NCBI RefSeq assembly: GCF_019042275.1
Contig: NZ_JAHQCW010000028.1
Location: 1-64,000 of the forward strand
Length of the DNA: 64,000 nt
DNA from: Diplocloster agilis
Lineage (GTDB): Bacteria > Bacillota > Clostridia > Lachnospirales > Lachnospiraceae
Reading direction: 5' to 3'
The notes below the pieces were generated by a model, which made no database searches, was not told the DNA's origin, and worked only from the letters and a program-made list of their open reading frames with translations. How positions within the stretch are numbered: the stretch's first letter is position 1; every line of letters begins with the position of its first letter. This document shows positions 18,101 through 26,674 of this stretch, one piece after another. Made by a program: the position numbers and the translations under genes.

Positions 18101-19671
18101 ATATCTTTACATGGTTTTTTGCTGATCGTTTCATACGTTAGAGATTGTGCAGGATCAAATAACGTACTTATATCCTGGAGCATTCCTGCATATTCTTCCG
18201 TATCGTCAGACGTTGGTTTTAAATCACTTAACAGCCCTGTACCCAGTGGCAGTTCCTTTGAGACATTTTCTACTGCGGCATTATTACATGATGTAACAAG
18301 AATACCATAGTCATTAATGCTGTCATTTTTTAAACGATACCAAGCTCGAGTAAATGCCGAATATGCGTGATCCTGCTTTCCTCCATGTAAAAAAGTATGT
18401 TTTTCAAATGCATCATCAGGGTCTTTATATACTGCAAGAAGAATGGCACGTTCGATAATGTGATTTACAACTATTTCTTTTAATAACGTTGTCTTTCCTG
18501 TACCAGGAGGTCCATTAACAGAAAATACATTCCCATTAATACCGAACAATTCAGAAGTGCCCTTCCTGATACAAAGATTTACCGCGATCTGCTGCATAAA
18601 TGCCGGCATGAATTTTGAAGGCCATTTTCCTAAAGGAGCATTTTCCACCTCCAGGATGTCTGATATTTGCCGAAAGAATTCTTTCTTATCTTCTGGATGG
18701 ACCAAATCAATTTTTCCATTTTGGTCATCGTTACTTAAAACAGAAATATAACGAACCAAATCATCGCATCTAAAGCCATCAGATGTTATGGAACCATCCT
18801 CAACTTTTTGAAGTACATGTTTGATATCCTCTGAAAAATAATCGTGGCTTAAACCAAGATAGTTATCTTCGTCCATCTTGTTTTTGGTCTTCTCATCCGC
18901 AAAAAGTTGAAAATACAATCCATATACTTCCTGGTATTCCAGCTCCTCCTCCGTCTGTTCCATATTTCTTTTCACAAAATCTTTTTCAATTCTTTTATAC
19001 AAATCCTTGAGAATCTTTGCTGTTACTGCATTTGGGGCAAATCTTGGCATTTGTTCGTCTGCCTCTTCCGACTCTTCTGATTTCGATTCATTGTTCCCAA
19101 TGCTTGAATTGATTACTTTTTCCTTGTTGAAAAATTTCTTTTCCAGATCTTCTACCGCACTGCGGTACGCTTTTTCATCTATACTTTCGGATAACCTGAC
19201 TTGACTGTTTTTTATTTGATTCATTGACCATATTATAGTGGACAATGACAAAGAATGCTCCACATAAGTACCATCTGGCGCGAGCTGAAGACTTGCCCAC
19301 GCTATACTGTCAAATGTTTTTTCAGGGCGTTCCTCCTCACCGGCTTTTGGAAGAATCCTTGCAATACATTCGATACAGGCCTCCCGTTTTATTTTTCCGA
19401 TATAGACCGTAATATTTCCCCATTTTTTCATGCCGCATGACATTGCATCTTCTGAAATAACATCGTAAATAGACTGTGAATCCTGCAGTTCCCGGTATGA
19501 CCAAATAGTCTTCCCTCTAAACTTGCCGTTGGCGAAATCATTCTGGGCTTTATGCAGTTTTGTACGAATATCCCACATATCATCGTATTTGTCCTGCGCT
19601 AGAAACTCAATGGCATACCAATAATCGAGGACTTTTTTAGCGATTTGCAAATTTCCCTTTTTCTCTGCCAT
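15175..19671 (-). CDS. Giant superfamily 1 helicase with coiled-coil insert and C-terminal HEPN-like motif
   Basis: A 1,498-residue SF1B (UPF1/DNA2-like) helicase. The N-terminal ~370 residues are unrecognised. Walker A NGPPGTGKTT is near residue 390. A long charged coiled coil at about 590-810 interrupts the RecA-like domains. Walker B LIVDEAGQAQPQ is near 950, and the second motor domain carries VHTFQGKEANEV near 1170 and NVAATRAKYRLYVIGD. The last ~150 residues look helical and contain RNKCCH near 1450, an RxxxxH pattern like HEPN RNases. The HEPN call is an inference from one motif. The size, the architecture and the nearby restriction genes suggest anti-phage defence. The start ATG follows GGAGG. 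Confidence 0.75.
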   Translation of the reverse strand: MAEKKGNLQIAKKVLDYWYAIEFLAQDKYDDMWDIRTKLHKAQNDFANGKFRGKTIWSYRELQDSQSIYDVISEDAMSCGMKKWGNITVYIGKIKREACIECIARILPKAGEEERPEKTFDSIAWASLQLAPDGTYVEHSLSLSTIIWSMNQIKNSQVRLSESIDEKAYRSAVEDLEKKFFNKEKVINSSIGNNESKSEESEEADEQMPRFAPNAVTAKILKDLYKRIEKDFVKRNMEQTEEELEYQEVYGLYFQLFADEKTKNKMDEDNYLGLSHDYFSEDIKHVLQKVEDGSITSDGFRCDDLVRYISVLSNDDQNGKIDLVHPEDKKEFFRQISDILEVENAPLGKWPSKFMPAFMQQIAVNLCIRKGTSELFGINGNVFSVNGPPGTGKTTLLKEIVVNHIIERAILLAVYKDPDDAFEKHTFLHGGKQDHAYSAFTRAWYRLKNDSINDYGILVTSCNNAAVENVSKELPLGTGLLSDLKPTSDDTEEYAGMLQDISTLFDPAQSLTYETISKKPCKDIYFTEYAKGLLDHEGVWGLVAAPLGKRANISAFYNHVLYPLYWDFYPGKDFKDRRIKKYENARDDFGKQLKAVLELQDQLKGMCAIVRKREDLIYKQNGLEIKLTEKRTENNRLIEAENLNLDRLQEILKQKDKDVRLAKGERDKIESHISEISKEVEALSSKKREQLEKEVDARKSTGVFSRLFNKQKAAANELLAEGYHEEVIKATEEMERLTRQLDELREEAKNIKMEVERSIHAQNKVEAEILDKKTKIKELEKQIQELQSVLENTKHERNNTESIYLEKVRTFTQDKSVDAGIALDTEFMDGLLSLDLKVSTDAQVANPWFTKRYNIEREKLFYYAMKLSKEFVLSSKSCRDNFKTLGHYWGLLPGDDKERMEFHIDDKRRFVGALYQTLFLLVPVLSTTFASLGTFLRDVKEPGVIGTLIVDEAGQAQPQMAVGALYRSRRAMIVGDPKQVEPVVTEDLNLLKSAFDDQELLPYKSKTISVQSLADKLNHFGTYLDNGTDYPEWVGCPLLVHRRCISPMYDISNEISYNGIMKQQTREPATTTAATFVYDKSQWINIVGKEKGNKNHFVEEQAQKVCEILETAFSKSDHPSLYIISPFTSVVNGMKAYLKEYKRKVTDSYLSSCDSEWLNQNIGTVHTFQGKEANEVIFLLGCDKSREARGAVKWVNSNIVNVAATRAKYRLYVIGDEEAWQNSTCIKKAKMILDTFAIKRIKAILDEQLPKEEEAKALASASTSLPSITSFKVDTMEDEDGDVEFNTDSLVQGLDESFITTNLSMEQLRKFGFDTMEELNSFPPQIQDNLLLGMKLFYLLSPVYEVNKTLDASCCAILFCKALELQMKDCFETSLKSIYPEVKIRGQGKGRGMVELKDATSNELTLGAFQRLLASKSSDLAKRMERIGKIEYGNDWWSTFAKRLDECRERRNKCCHSGLFSWIDQSNLLAEMFMSRNKDLMVQMGGILFESNIGKMLS

Positions 19672-19725
19672 CTGGTACCTCCCTGATTACTACATCATTT
19701 CTCTTATCGTCATATCCGCTCCAAA

Positions 19726-21567
19726 TTAACTCCTCTGCTCTCCCGCATATACTCTCATCGCCGCCTCCTCTTCAAACTGCCTGGAATACAGCTCATAGTA
19801 ATATCCCTTTTTATCCAGCAGTTCCAGATGGGTGCCCCGCTCGATGATCTTTCCCTCTTTTACAACCAATATCAGATCCGCCTGGCGGATCGTCGATAAA
19901 CGATGGGCGATCACAAAGGAAGTATGCCCTTTCAGCAGATGATTCGTCGCGTCCTGAATCAGCTTTTCCGTCTGGGTATCGATCGAGGAAGTCGCTTCAT
20001 CCAGGACAAAGATGGCCGGATTCGCCAACACCGCCCGGGCAAATGAGATCAGCTGCTTCTCGCCTGTGGACAGCAGGCCTCCGCTTTCGCCCACGTCGCT
20101 GTCGTAGCCTTTCTCCATTTTTTCAACCACCTGATCCGCAGACACATTTTTCGCCGCCTCAATAATCTCCTCGTCCGTTGCATCCAAACGGCCATATCTT
20201 ATATTTTCCCGCACTGTTCCGGAAAACAGATGCGGATTTTGCAGCACATAACCGATCTGGCTGTGCAGCCACAGCTGCGACCGCTCCCGGTAATCCACGC
20301 CGTCGATCAATATCCTTCCCTTTGTGGGTTCGAAGAACCTGCCCACCAGATTCACAAGGGTGGACTTCCCGGCCCCCGTCTCACCGACAATGGCAACATT
20401 CATCCCGGATGGCACATGGAGGTTAAAATGCTCCAATACATATTCCTTCCCGTCCGGATACCGAAAGGAAACGTCCTCAAACACGATATCCCCCCGTATC
20501 TTTTCCCAATTATCCCGATTCGGCATAAAGGCGTCGCCGTATTTCTGAAGCACATGGGGCTGGTCTACCACATTCGGCTCCTGTTCCAACAGATCCGTCA
20601 CCCGCTCGATATTCGCCTGACAGGAAATCAGGTCCGACAGCAGTCTGGCCAGCTGCTGGATTGGTTCGAATATAACCACCGCATAGGAGATAAATACCGA
20701 TAACGTTCCAAGTTTTATGAGGTTCTCCCGCACCATATACCCGCCCCGCGCCAGCACAACCGCAGAGGCCACAGAGCTGAAGAACAAAATGGCCGGAATA
20801 TAAACCGCGTTCAGCTTGGCCGAACGGATCGACGCGTGGCGCATATCCGACGTCTTCTCATAGAACCGTTTCTCATTGTCCTTTTCTATGACCATGCTTT
20901 TTGACGTTTTCACTCCGGTAATGCCTTCATTGTAAGCGCTTGTAATTTGGGAATTGATCCTCCTTACCTTCCGGTTCCATTTTAAGATCCGATTCTGGAA
21001 ATACACGGTCAGAAGGGCGATACACGGGACAATCATGGCTATGATAAGCGCAAGCCTGGCATTCAAAATGAACATAATGCCGAACACGCTGACCACATAA
21101 ATCAGGGCCCAGAACATATCCACCAGCCCCCACGCGATCATTCCCGCAATCCTTAACGTGTCGCTCATCACCCGGGCGTGGATATAGCCCACCGGCGTCG
21201 TATTATAATAGGAAAAGGACAAGGTCTGCAGATGCTGGAACTGCGCCCGTTTCAGGTCTTTTCCCACATTCATCTCTATAATCGTCGCCGCGCGGACCGA
21301 CAGATAGACGCAGACCGTCTGACCGGCGATCACCGCAATGTAAATTAACGCAAATATCCCAAGCCCCTCCATGCGGTCCGGTATAATAAAAGCATCGATG
21401 GCGTAGCTTTGGAACAGCGGCACGAGAATATCCACTCCCGCAAGCAGTATATTAAGTCCCAGCGTAATGGCAAAAAAACGTTTATACGGTTTGAAAAATG
21501 GTGACAGCTTCATCCAGATCCGGAAGCTGAAAGGATTGTTATATTCTTGTTCTTCGTATGCCGCCAT
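19726..21567 (-). CDS. ABC exporter subunit, consensus-Glu half (heterodimeric MDR type)
   Basis: A 613-residue ABC transporter half: an N-terminal six-helix exporter domain (about 25-325) and a C-terminal ATPase. It has Walker A GETGAGKST, a weakened signature LSTGEKQL in place of LSGGQ, and Walker B FVLDEATSSID with the catalytic Glu kept. The gene is 3 bp downstream of the other half-transporter, and its ribosome site lies in that gene's last codons, so the two are coupled. The pattern (Glu present, signature weakened) complements the partner's defect and is typical of BmrCD/TM287-288-type heterodimers. The exported substrate is unknown; drugs or lipids are likely. Confidence 0.9.
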   Translation of the reverse strand: MAAYEEQEYNNPFSFRIWMKLSPFFKPYKRFFAITLGLNILLAGVDILVPLFQSYAIDAFIIPDRMEGLGIFALIYIAVIAGQTVCVYLSVRAATIIEMNVGKDLKRAQFQHLQTLSFSYYNTTPVGYIHARVMSDTLRIAGMIAWGLVDMFWALIYVVSVFGIMFILNARLALIIAMIVPCIALLTVYFQNRILKWNRKVRRINSQITSAYNEGITGVKTSKSMVIEKDNEKRFYEKTSDMRHASIRSAKLNAVYIPAILFFSSVASAVVLARGGYMVRENLIKLGTLSVFISYAVVIFEPIQQLARLLSDLISCQANIERVTDLLEQEPNVVDQPHVLQKYGDAFMPNRDNWEKIRGDIVFEDVSFRYPDGKEYVLEHFNLHVPSGMNVAIVGETGAGKSTLVNLVGRFFEPTKGRILIDGVDYRERSQLWLHSQIGYVLQNPHLFSGTVRENIRYGRLDATDEEIIEAAKNVSADQVVEKMEKGYDSDVGESGGLLSTGEKQLISFARAVLANPAIFVLDEATSSIDTQTEKLIQDATNHLLKGHTSFVIAHRLSTIRQADLILVVKEGKIIERGTHLELLDKKGYYYELYSRQFEEEAAMRVYAGEQRS

Positions 21568-21570
21568 CTG

Positions 21571-23352
21571 TCATCCCTCCATTTTCTCTCTGTCATCACG
21601 GCTCATCTGTATATCATATATCTTGCGGTAAATTCCATTTCTTTGTATCAGCTCCTCATGGGTTCCGCATTCTTCGATTTGCCCATGATGCAGCACCATG
21701 ATCTCGTCTGCCCCCATCAAAGACGTCACTCTGTGGGAGATCAGGATAACCGTCGCTTCCTTCATATGCTCTTTCAGCGCGCGGCGGATGTTATAATCCG
21801 TCTGGGAATCTACCGCCGATAAGGAATCATCAAACACCATAATCGGCGCTTTCTGAAGCAGCATCCTTGCAATGGCAATCCGCTGTTTCTGGCCCCCGGA
21901 CAAAGTGACTCCCCGTTCCCCCACAAGGGTCTCATAGCCGTCCGGGAAACTCATAATCGCCTCATCGATACACGCAATCCGGGCGGCATACCGGATCTCC
22001 TCCAACGATGCATCCGGTACGGAAGCCGCTATATTTTCCCGGATCGTCCTGGAGTACAAAAACGGCTCCTGCAATACCATTCCGATGCTTCTCCTGAGCT
22101 CCTCGATGGGAATCTCTTTGATTTCCCGGCCGCCAATATAGATGCCGCCTCTGTTCTCCTCAAGCTCATACAGCCTGGCGAGAAGCTGGATGATCGTAGA
22201 CTTTCCGCTTCCTGTGCCGCCTAAAATTCCAAATGTCCTGCCTTCCGGAACCGTAAAGGAAATATCCCGGAGTACATCCTTTCCTTCCTCATAGCCGAAT
22301 GACACGTGCTGAAAGGAAATCGGATACGTTCCATCGGTTTTTTCACTTTCTTTCCCATACTCTTCCTCCTGGGAACGAATGATGTAATCCACACGCTCAA
22401 AGGAGACCCCCGCCTTACTCATATCCGAAAGAATACGCCCCAGGCCGCGGATTGGCCACACAAGCGTTGAATTATAAGCCGCAAAAGCGATAAATTCGCC
22501 AACGGATATAGAACCGTTTACCGCCTCCACTACTCCGAAAATAATAACCGCAACCACCTGAAGTCCCGTGATCAGGTCCCCTATCCCCCAATATAATCCG
22601 GAAAGCGTCCCCAGACGAATCCACAGCTTCGCAAAGGCGTCGTTCTTTTCGTCAAACCGTTCCATCTCAAACTGCTCCCGGCCGAATGCCCGCACCACGC
22701 GCACCCCTGTGGCGTTTTCCTGCACAACCGTGGATAGCTCTCCCTCCGCCTCATCCGCAGTGGTGAAGCGCTTTGCGATCAATTTATAAAATACGGTAGA
22801 GTACACGATGACGACCGGCACAAACAGCAAAACGACGCAGGAGAGCTTTACATTCATGGAAAACATCATAACAAAAGACGTTAACACAAGAAATGCTGTC
22901 CGGAACACCTCCAGAAGCTGTGTTACTACAAATCCGCGAATCACCTCCACGTCGGACGTGCACCGTTGGATAATATCTCCCGTCTGGTTTTTGTCATGCC
23001 ATTTCATCGGAAGCTTTTGTGCATGAGTAAATAAAGCGTCTCTTAAATTTTTAGCAAAATTCTCTCCCGCTCTGGCCGTATTGGTGCGGCTGATATAGGT
23101 AAAAATCCCGGAAGCTACCGCTACCACTACGATCATCCACGCTAATACCCACAGATTATCTGACAGATAGGTCAGACCGCTCCCGCCAAGCACCTCATCA
23201 ATGCTGTACCGGAAGATCTGCGGGGTCAGCGCATTCAATACGGTGGAAATCAGCGACGCGGCTATGGCCAGCGCGAAATAACCCTTCGAACCATATAGGT
23301 ATCTTAATATTAATTGCAATTTTCTATATTTTGTTTTCGTTATTTTCTTCAT
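21571..23352 (-). CDS. ABC exporter subunit, degenerate-site half (heterodimeric MDR type)
   Basis: A 593-residue ABC half-exporter with six membrane helices (residues about 20-310) and a C-terminal nucleotide-binding domain. Walker A is GGTGSGKST and the signature is an intact LSGGQKQR. The residue after the Walker B Asp is Asp in place of Glu (MVFDDSLSAVDS), which makes one of the two composite ATP sites non-hydrolytic. It is the first gene of the pair, with an ATG behind a modest AAGGT ribosome site. Together with the 613-residue partner it should form a heterodimeric exporter in the cytoplasmic membrane. Confidence 0.9.
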   Translation of the reverse strand: MKKITKTKYRKLQLILRYLYGSKGYFALAIAASLISTVLNALTPQIFRYSIDEVLGGSGLTYLSDNLWVLAWMIVVVAVASGIFTYISRTNTARAGENFAKNLRDALFTHAQKLPMKWHDKNQTGDIIQRCTSDVEVIRGFVVTQLLEVFRTAFLVLTSFVMMFSMNVKLSCVVLLFVPVVIVYSTVFYKLIAKRFTTADEAEGELSTVVQENATGVRVVRAFGREQFEMERFDEKNDAFAKLWIRLGTLSGLYWGIGDLITGLQVVAVIIFGVVEAVNGSISVGEFIAFAAYNSTLVWPIRGLGRILSDMSKAGVSFERVDYIIRSQEEEYGKESEKTDGTYPISFQHVSFGYEEGKDVLRDISFTVPEGRTFGILGGTGSGKSTIIQLLARLYELEENRGGIYIGGREIKEIPIEELRRSIGMVLQEPFLYSRTIRENIAASVPDASLEEIRYAARIACIDEAIMSFPDGYETLVGERGVTLSGGQKQRIAIARMLLQKAPIMVFDDSLSAVDSQTDYNIRRALKEHMKEATVILISHRVTSLMGADEIMVLHHGQIEECGTHEELIQRNGIYRKIYDIQMSRDDREKMEG

Positions 23353-23723
23353 TGTTTTACCTTGGCCGTCTCATATTGGTCTATATTTATTATAGTCATC
23401 AAAAACCAGCTTCTTTCATCAGCGTCAAACTTACAATCTCTTGCTCCAGCTTCACACTCTGCGTTAACATGTAGTGAACCGCCTCAGCATATGGTTCTAT
23501 CGTTTTTAATTCAAATTCTCAATAAATCCAGTTTACTATATTTATGGCAAAGAATCTATAACAAGTATTTTTTAGATTTAAATAAGTCAATGTCAGCCTG
23601 TTTGATCCGAAGTTTGAGGTTCGTCAAAAGAGGGCCTGTATACGGCTGGAAGGTTTCTTTTGCGCCTTCCTTTTTGTATACAAGCCCCTCTCTGCTATAT
23701 ATGAGATATGTTATACTTCGCGC
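23353..23723. other. Intergenic region with long hairpin and a possible gene remnant
   Basis: About 370 bp without a complete gene. A long imperfect hairpin spans 23629-23691. Its outer arms are AGAGGGCCTGTATAC and GTATACAAGCCCCTCT, and an inner GGAAGG/CCTTCC pair is present. It could end transcripts from either side or be a small mobile repeat. Nearer the exporter, 23399-23515 on the minus strand encodes a 37-codon stretch (TIEPYAEAVHYMLTQSVKLE and on) between two stops, with no start. It looks like a remnant of a larger gene, possibly a lost regulator. I see nothing else. Confidence 0.4.
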
Positions 23724-24476
23724 CTAAACAGCTGTCCAGCCGCCATCGATGGTAAGGATTGTGCCATTTGCCATATCTGCCATGTCACTAGCCAAATACT
23801 GAACCGCATTGCCGATATCTTCAATGGTTCCCAGTCTTCCCCTGGGGATTTTGGCAAGCACCGCATCCCGAAAGCTTGGCGTATCCAGTCTTTCTGCCGT
23901 ACCTGGAGTATAGGTAAAGGTAGGTGCAACCGCACTGGTGATAACACCAAATTTCCCCCACTCTATTGCCAGCACTCTGGTCATTTGATTTAAGCCGCCT
24001 TTGCTAGCGCAATAAACCACTTCATTTTCATTGGCCACAAGGGATATCTGTGACGTAATATTAATAATACGTCCATATTTTCTTGGTAACATCTGCTTTG
24101 CCGCTGCCTGGGCACAGAAAAATGCACCACGTAAATTTAAATCCATCATGGTGTCCCAGTCTTCTTGGGTAACCTCAATTGCCGGGATTGGATTTCCCAT
24201 ACCGGCATTATTTACCAAAATATCTAAGTGTCCACAATCAGCAACCACTTGCTCAAAAACAGGCTGTATACTTGCCACATCTCTTACATCAAGCTGATAT
24301 ATGACAGCCCGTTTGCCTGCCAGTTCCGCCCGTAAGCGTTCCACTTTTTCAGGCGTACGCCCGGTTGTGGCAACGATAGCACCCTGTTCCAAGAAATAAT
24401 CAACCAGACCACGGCCGATTCCCGCCGTACCGCCGGTTATCATGATAACCTTATCTTTTACTGAAAATGTATTCAT
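23724..24476 (-). CDS. Short-chain dehydrogenase/reductase (SDR)
   Basis: A 250-residue classical SDR oxidoreductase. The N-terminal Rossmann motif is TGGTAGIGRG (residues about 15-24), NNAG is near 90, and the catalytic Ser-Tyr-Lys lies in ITSQISL and VVYCASKGG near 140-160. The fold and length match glucose or gluconate dehydrogenase and 3-oxoacyl-ACP reductase relatives, and the sequence cannot separate these. It is the last gene of a sugar operon, after a mutarotase, so oxidation or reduction of the imported sugar is the best guess. The start ATG has GGAGGG upstream. Confidence 0.88.
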   Translation of the reverse strand: MNTFSVKDKVIMITGGTAGIGRGLVDYFLEQGAIVATTGRTPEKVERLRAELAGKRAVIYQLDVRDVASIQPVFEQVVADCGHLDILVNNAGMGNPIPAIEVTQEDWDTMMDLNLRGAFFCAQAAAKQMLPRKYGRIINITSQISLVANENEVVYCASKGGLNQMTRVLAIEWGKFGVITSAVAPTFTYTPGTAERLDTPSFRDAVLAKIPRGRLGTIEDIGNAVQYLASDMADMANGTILTIDGGWTAV

Positions 24477-24497
24477 CGTTAACCCTCCAATTACACG

Positions 24498-25529
24498 TTA
24501 TAGCTTTGGAAATTTGTAAATAGTTTCACTCTCAAAAGCTTGACCAGCCTGATAAAAACAGCTTGGAAAATTTGATTTGTTTGGCGTATCCGGGAAATAC
24601 TGGGTCTCCAAACAGAAGCCACCATGGCAAGGATAGTATGCGCCGCCTTTTCCCCCTTTTACAGCGCCCATGTTATTACCGCTATACACCTGTACCCCCG
24701 GTAAATCCGTATAACCTTCCATCACAATACCAGACTTTTCACTAAAGCACCGAACAAATGGCTTGTCATAACCAGGCTCGTCAATAACATAGTTGTGATC
24801 ATAACCATTTCCCATTTGGATCTGCTCACATTCCCGCATATCAATATCTCTGCCTATCTGTTTTTCCTCCAAGAAATCCATGGCTGTTCCTGTCACATCC
24901 ATCAGCTCTCCTGTTGGAATAAATTCTGCATCGATGGCAGTTATTTTGCTACATGCAAGCTGCATATACTGGTCCATTATTGTTCCGGAATCATGTCCGG
25001 CCAAATTAAAATATGCATGATTGGTCAGATTAAAGTACGTATCTTTATCTGCTACGGCATGATACTTAATATGTAAAGCATTCTCTTCGCTTAAACGATA
25101 AATAACCGAAATGGCAGCATTACCTGGCATTCCCTGGTCACCATCCGGGCTTAACAGTGTAAACTCCACCGCATTTTCTTCTGTCCTTGCATCCCACATA
25201 CGGATTCCATAGGGTTTGAAACCTCCATGCAGAACATTTTTTCCTTCGTTTGCATCCAGCTTGTAAGTTTCCCCTTGTAAGGTAAACTCCGCACCACCAA
25301 TACGGTTGGCAAACCGTCCTACAAGCTGACCTTGGTATTGCGGATTATTCTGATATTCCTCAACAGTATCATAACCACATACTACATCTACCAAGTCCCC
25401 GTTTTTATCCGGAACACGTAAAGCCTGCAACACACCGCCAAAGTCAGATACAACTACCTGCATTCCGTTTTTATTTTCTATTGTATATAAAGAAGCTGCA
25501 TCACTAAAAGATTTTTTACTAACTGACAT
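24498..25529 (-). CDS. galM: Galactose mutarotase (aldose 1-epimerase)
   Basis: A 343-residue aldose 1-epimerase, which equilibrates alpha and beta anomers of galactose, glucose or related sugars. Typical motifs are VGRFANRIGGAEFTL, LHGGFKPYG and NLTNHAYFNLAGH carrying the catalytic His. Near the C-terminus GFCLETQYFPDTPN carries the catalytic Glu. The start ATG follows AAAGGAGAG. It sits 110 bp after the binding-protein gene, past a hairpin, and 21 bp before the SDR gene. This suggests the cognate sugar is an aldose taken up in one anomeric form. Confidence 0.92.
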   Translation of the reverse strand: MSVSKKSFSDAASLYTIENKNGMQVVVSDFGGVLQALRVPDKNGDLVDVVCGYDTVEEYQNNPQYQGQLVGRFANRIGGAEFTLQGETYKLDANEGKNVLHGGFKPYGIRMWDARTEENAVEFTLLSPDGDQGMPGNAAISVIYRLSEENALHIKYHAVADKDTYFNLTNHAYFNLAGHDSGTIMDQYMQLACSKITAIDAEFIPTGELMDVTGTAMDFLEEKQIGRDIDMRECEQIQMGNGYDHNYVIDEPGYDKPFVRCFSEKSGIVMEGYTDLPGVQVYSGNNMGAVKGGKGGAYYPCHGGFCLETQYFPDTPNKSNFPSCFYQAGQAFESETIYKFPKL

Positions 25530-25594
25530 AATCTCTCCTTTCCATTTTCACCGGGCAAGTACATCGTTACTTTTCTCTTGCCATGACATATAAA

Positions 25595-25620
25595 GGACTG
25601 GCTACCGGAGAAGCCAGCCC
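25595..25620 (-). terminator. Intra-operon hairpin after the binding-protein gene
   Basis: A 9-bp GC-rich stem pairs GGACTGGCT (25595-25603) with AGCCAGCCC (25612-25620). On the minus strand it is followed by TTTATAT. The T-run is short, so partial termination or 3'-end stabilisation of the upstream binding-protein mRNA is likely. This arrangement is common after solute-binding genes, which need more copies than their neighbours. Confidence 0.6.
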
Positions 25621-25639
25621 TTATACAAAATATTATTTT

Positions 25640-26629
25640 TTATTTTACAAGCGCAAGCTCTACGCCGATTTCAGGATCTACACTTTTACCTGCCAGATAA
25701 TCCAGCGCCGCATCGATGGTTGTCTGAATAATCTTATCCGGTAACTGTGCAACGGTAGCAGCCATTGTTCCGGCTTCTACTGCTGCTACCGCATCTGGTG
25801 AAGCATCAAAGCCTACGATAGCAATATCTGTTCTGCCCGCTGCAATACAAGCTTCCATAGCTCCTAAGGCCATTTCATCATTGTGTGCAAATACAGCATC
25901 AATTTCATCCTGTGCCTGTAAGATATTTTCCATAACGGTCATACCTTCATCTTTGTTGAAATTTGCGCTCTGCTGTGCTACAAGTTCCAGATTATCTGTT
26001 GCGTCAATTACTTCATTGAAGCCCTGACCTCTCTGCTGTGCTACGTTCGTAGCCATAACCCCCTGAAGTTCTACTACTTTCGCACCGTCAGGGAATAATT
26101 CTTTGATATATTCGCCTGCCATTTTACCGCCGGCTACGTTGTCAGAAGCTACGTGGCATACCACCTCGCCGCCGTTTGCGCCACGGTCAAATGTGATAAC
26201 CGGAATACCTGCTGCGTTAGCAGCTTCTACAGAAGCTACCGCCGCATCCGAATCGCTAGGGGTATATAAGACAATATCGGGTTCCTGTGATACAATGTCT
26301 TCCATGTTCGCCAGTTCTTTTGCCGAATCATTGTCACTGGTTATAACGGTAAGTTCAATTCCTGCCACATCTGCATACTCTTTTGCCGCCTTTTCTATAG
26401 CAACAAAGAAATCCGTTGTCAAAGATGCCATCAGTAATGTTACTTTTGGTTTTGCGTCCTGTGTATCCGCTTGTGCCGGCTCAGATTCTTCAGCAGCTTT
26501 CGGCGTTTCCGCGGATGTGTCCTGTTCCTTACTGCTTGGCGCACTGTCCGCCCCACCGCCACACGCTGTCAGCGAGAATGCCATAACCCCGGTCATCAAC
26601 AATGCTACTAGTCCTTTACCCATTTTCAT
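25640..26629 (-). CDS. Sugar-binding lipoprotein of the second CUT2 transporter
   Basis: A 329-residue RbsB-type solute-binding lipoprotein. The signal ends in the lipobox FSLTACGGG, with Cys near 23, followed by an Asp/Glu/Ser-rich linker. The mature part starts VTLLMASLTTDFFVAIEKAA and has IVLYTPSDSDAAVASVEAA, the first ligand-contact region. It also has the VIVGFDASPDA-like strand of ribose/galactose/allose binders (IAIVGFDASPDAVAAVEAG). The start ATG follows AAGGAGG. It lies 46 bp after the permease in the LacI-2 operon. The mutarotase downstream suggests an aldohexose or pentose ligand. Confidence 0.92.
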   Translation of the reverse strand: MKMGKGLVALLMTGVMAFSLTACGGGADSAPSSKEQDTSAETPKAAEESEPAQADTQDAKPKVTLLMASLTTDFFVAIEKAAKEYADVAGIELTVITSDNDSAKELANMEDIVSQEPDIVLYTPSDSDAAVASVEAANAAGIPVITFDRGANGGEVVCHVASDNVAGGKMAGEYIKELFPDGAKVVELQGVMATNVAQQRGQGFNEVIDATDNLELVAQQSANFNKDEGMTVMENILQAQDEIDAVFAHNDEMALGAMEACIAAGRTDIAIVGFDASPDAVAAVEAGTMAATVAQLPDKIIQTTIDAALDYLAGKSVDPEIGVELALVK

Positions 26630-26674
26630 TTTGAAATCCTCCTTATAATATTATTTTAATCCTTGCGGATATAG

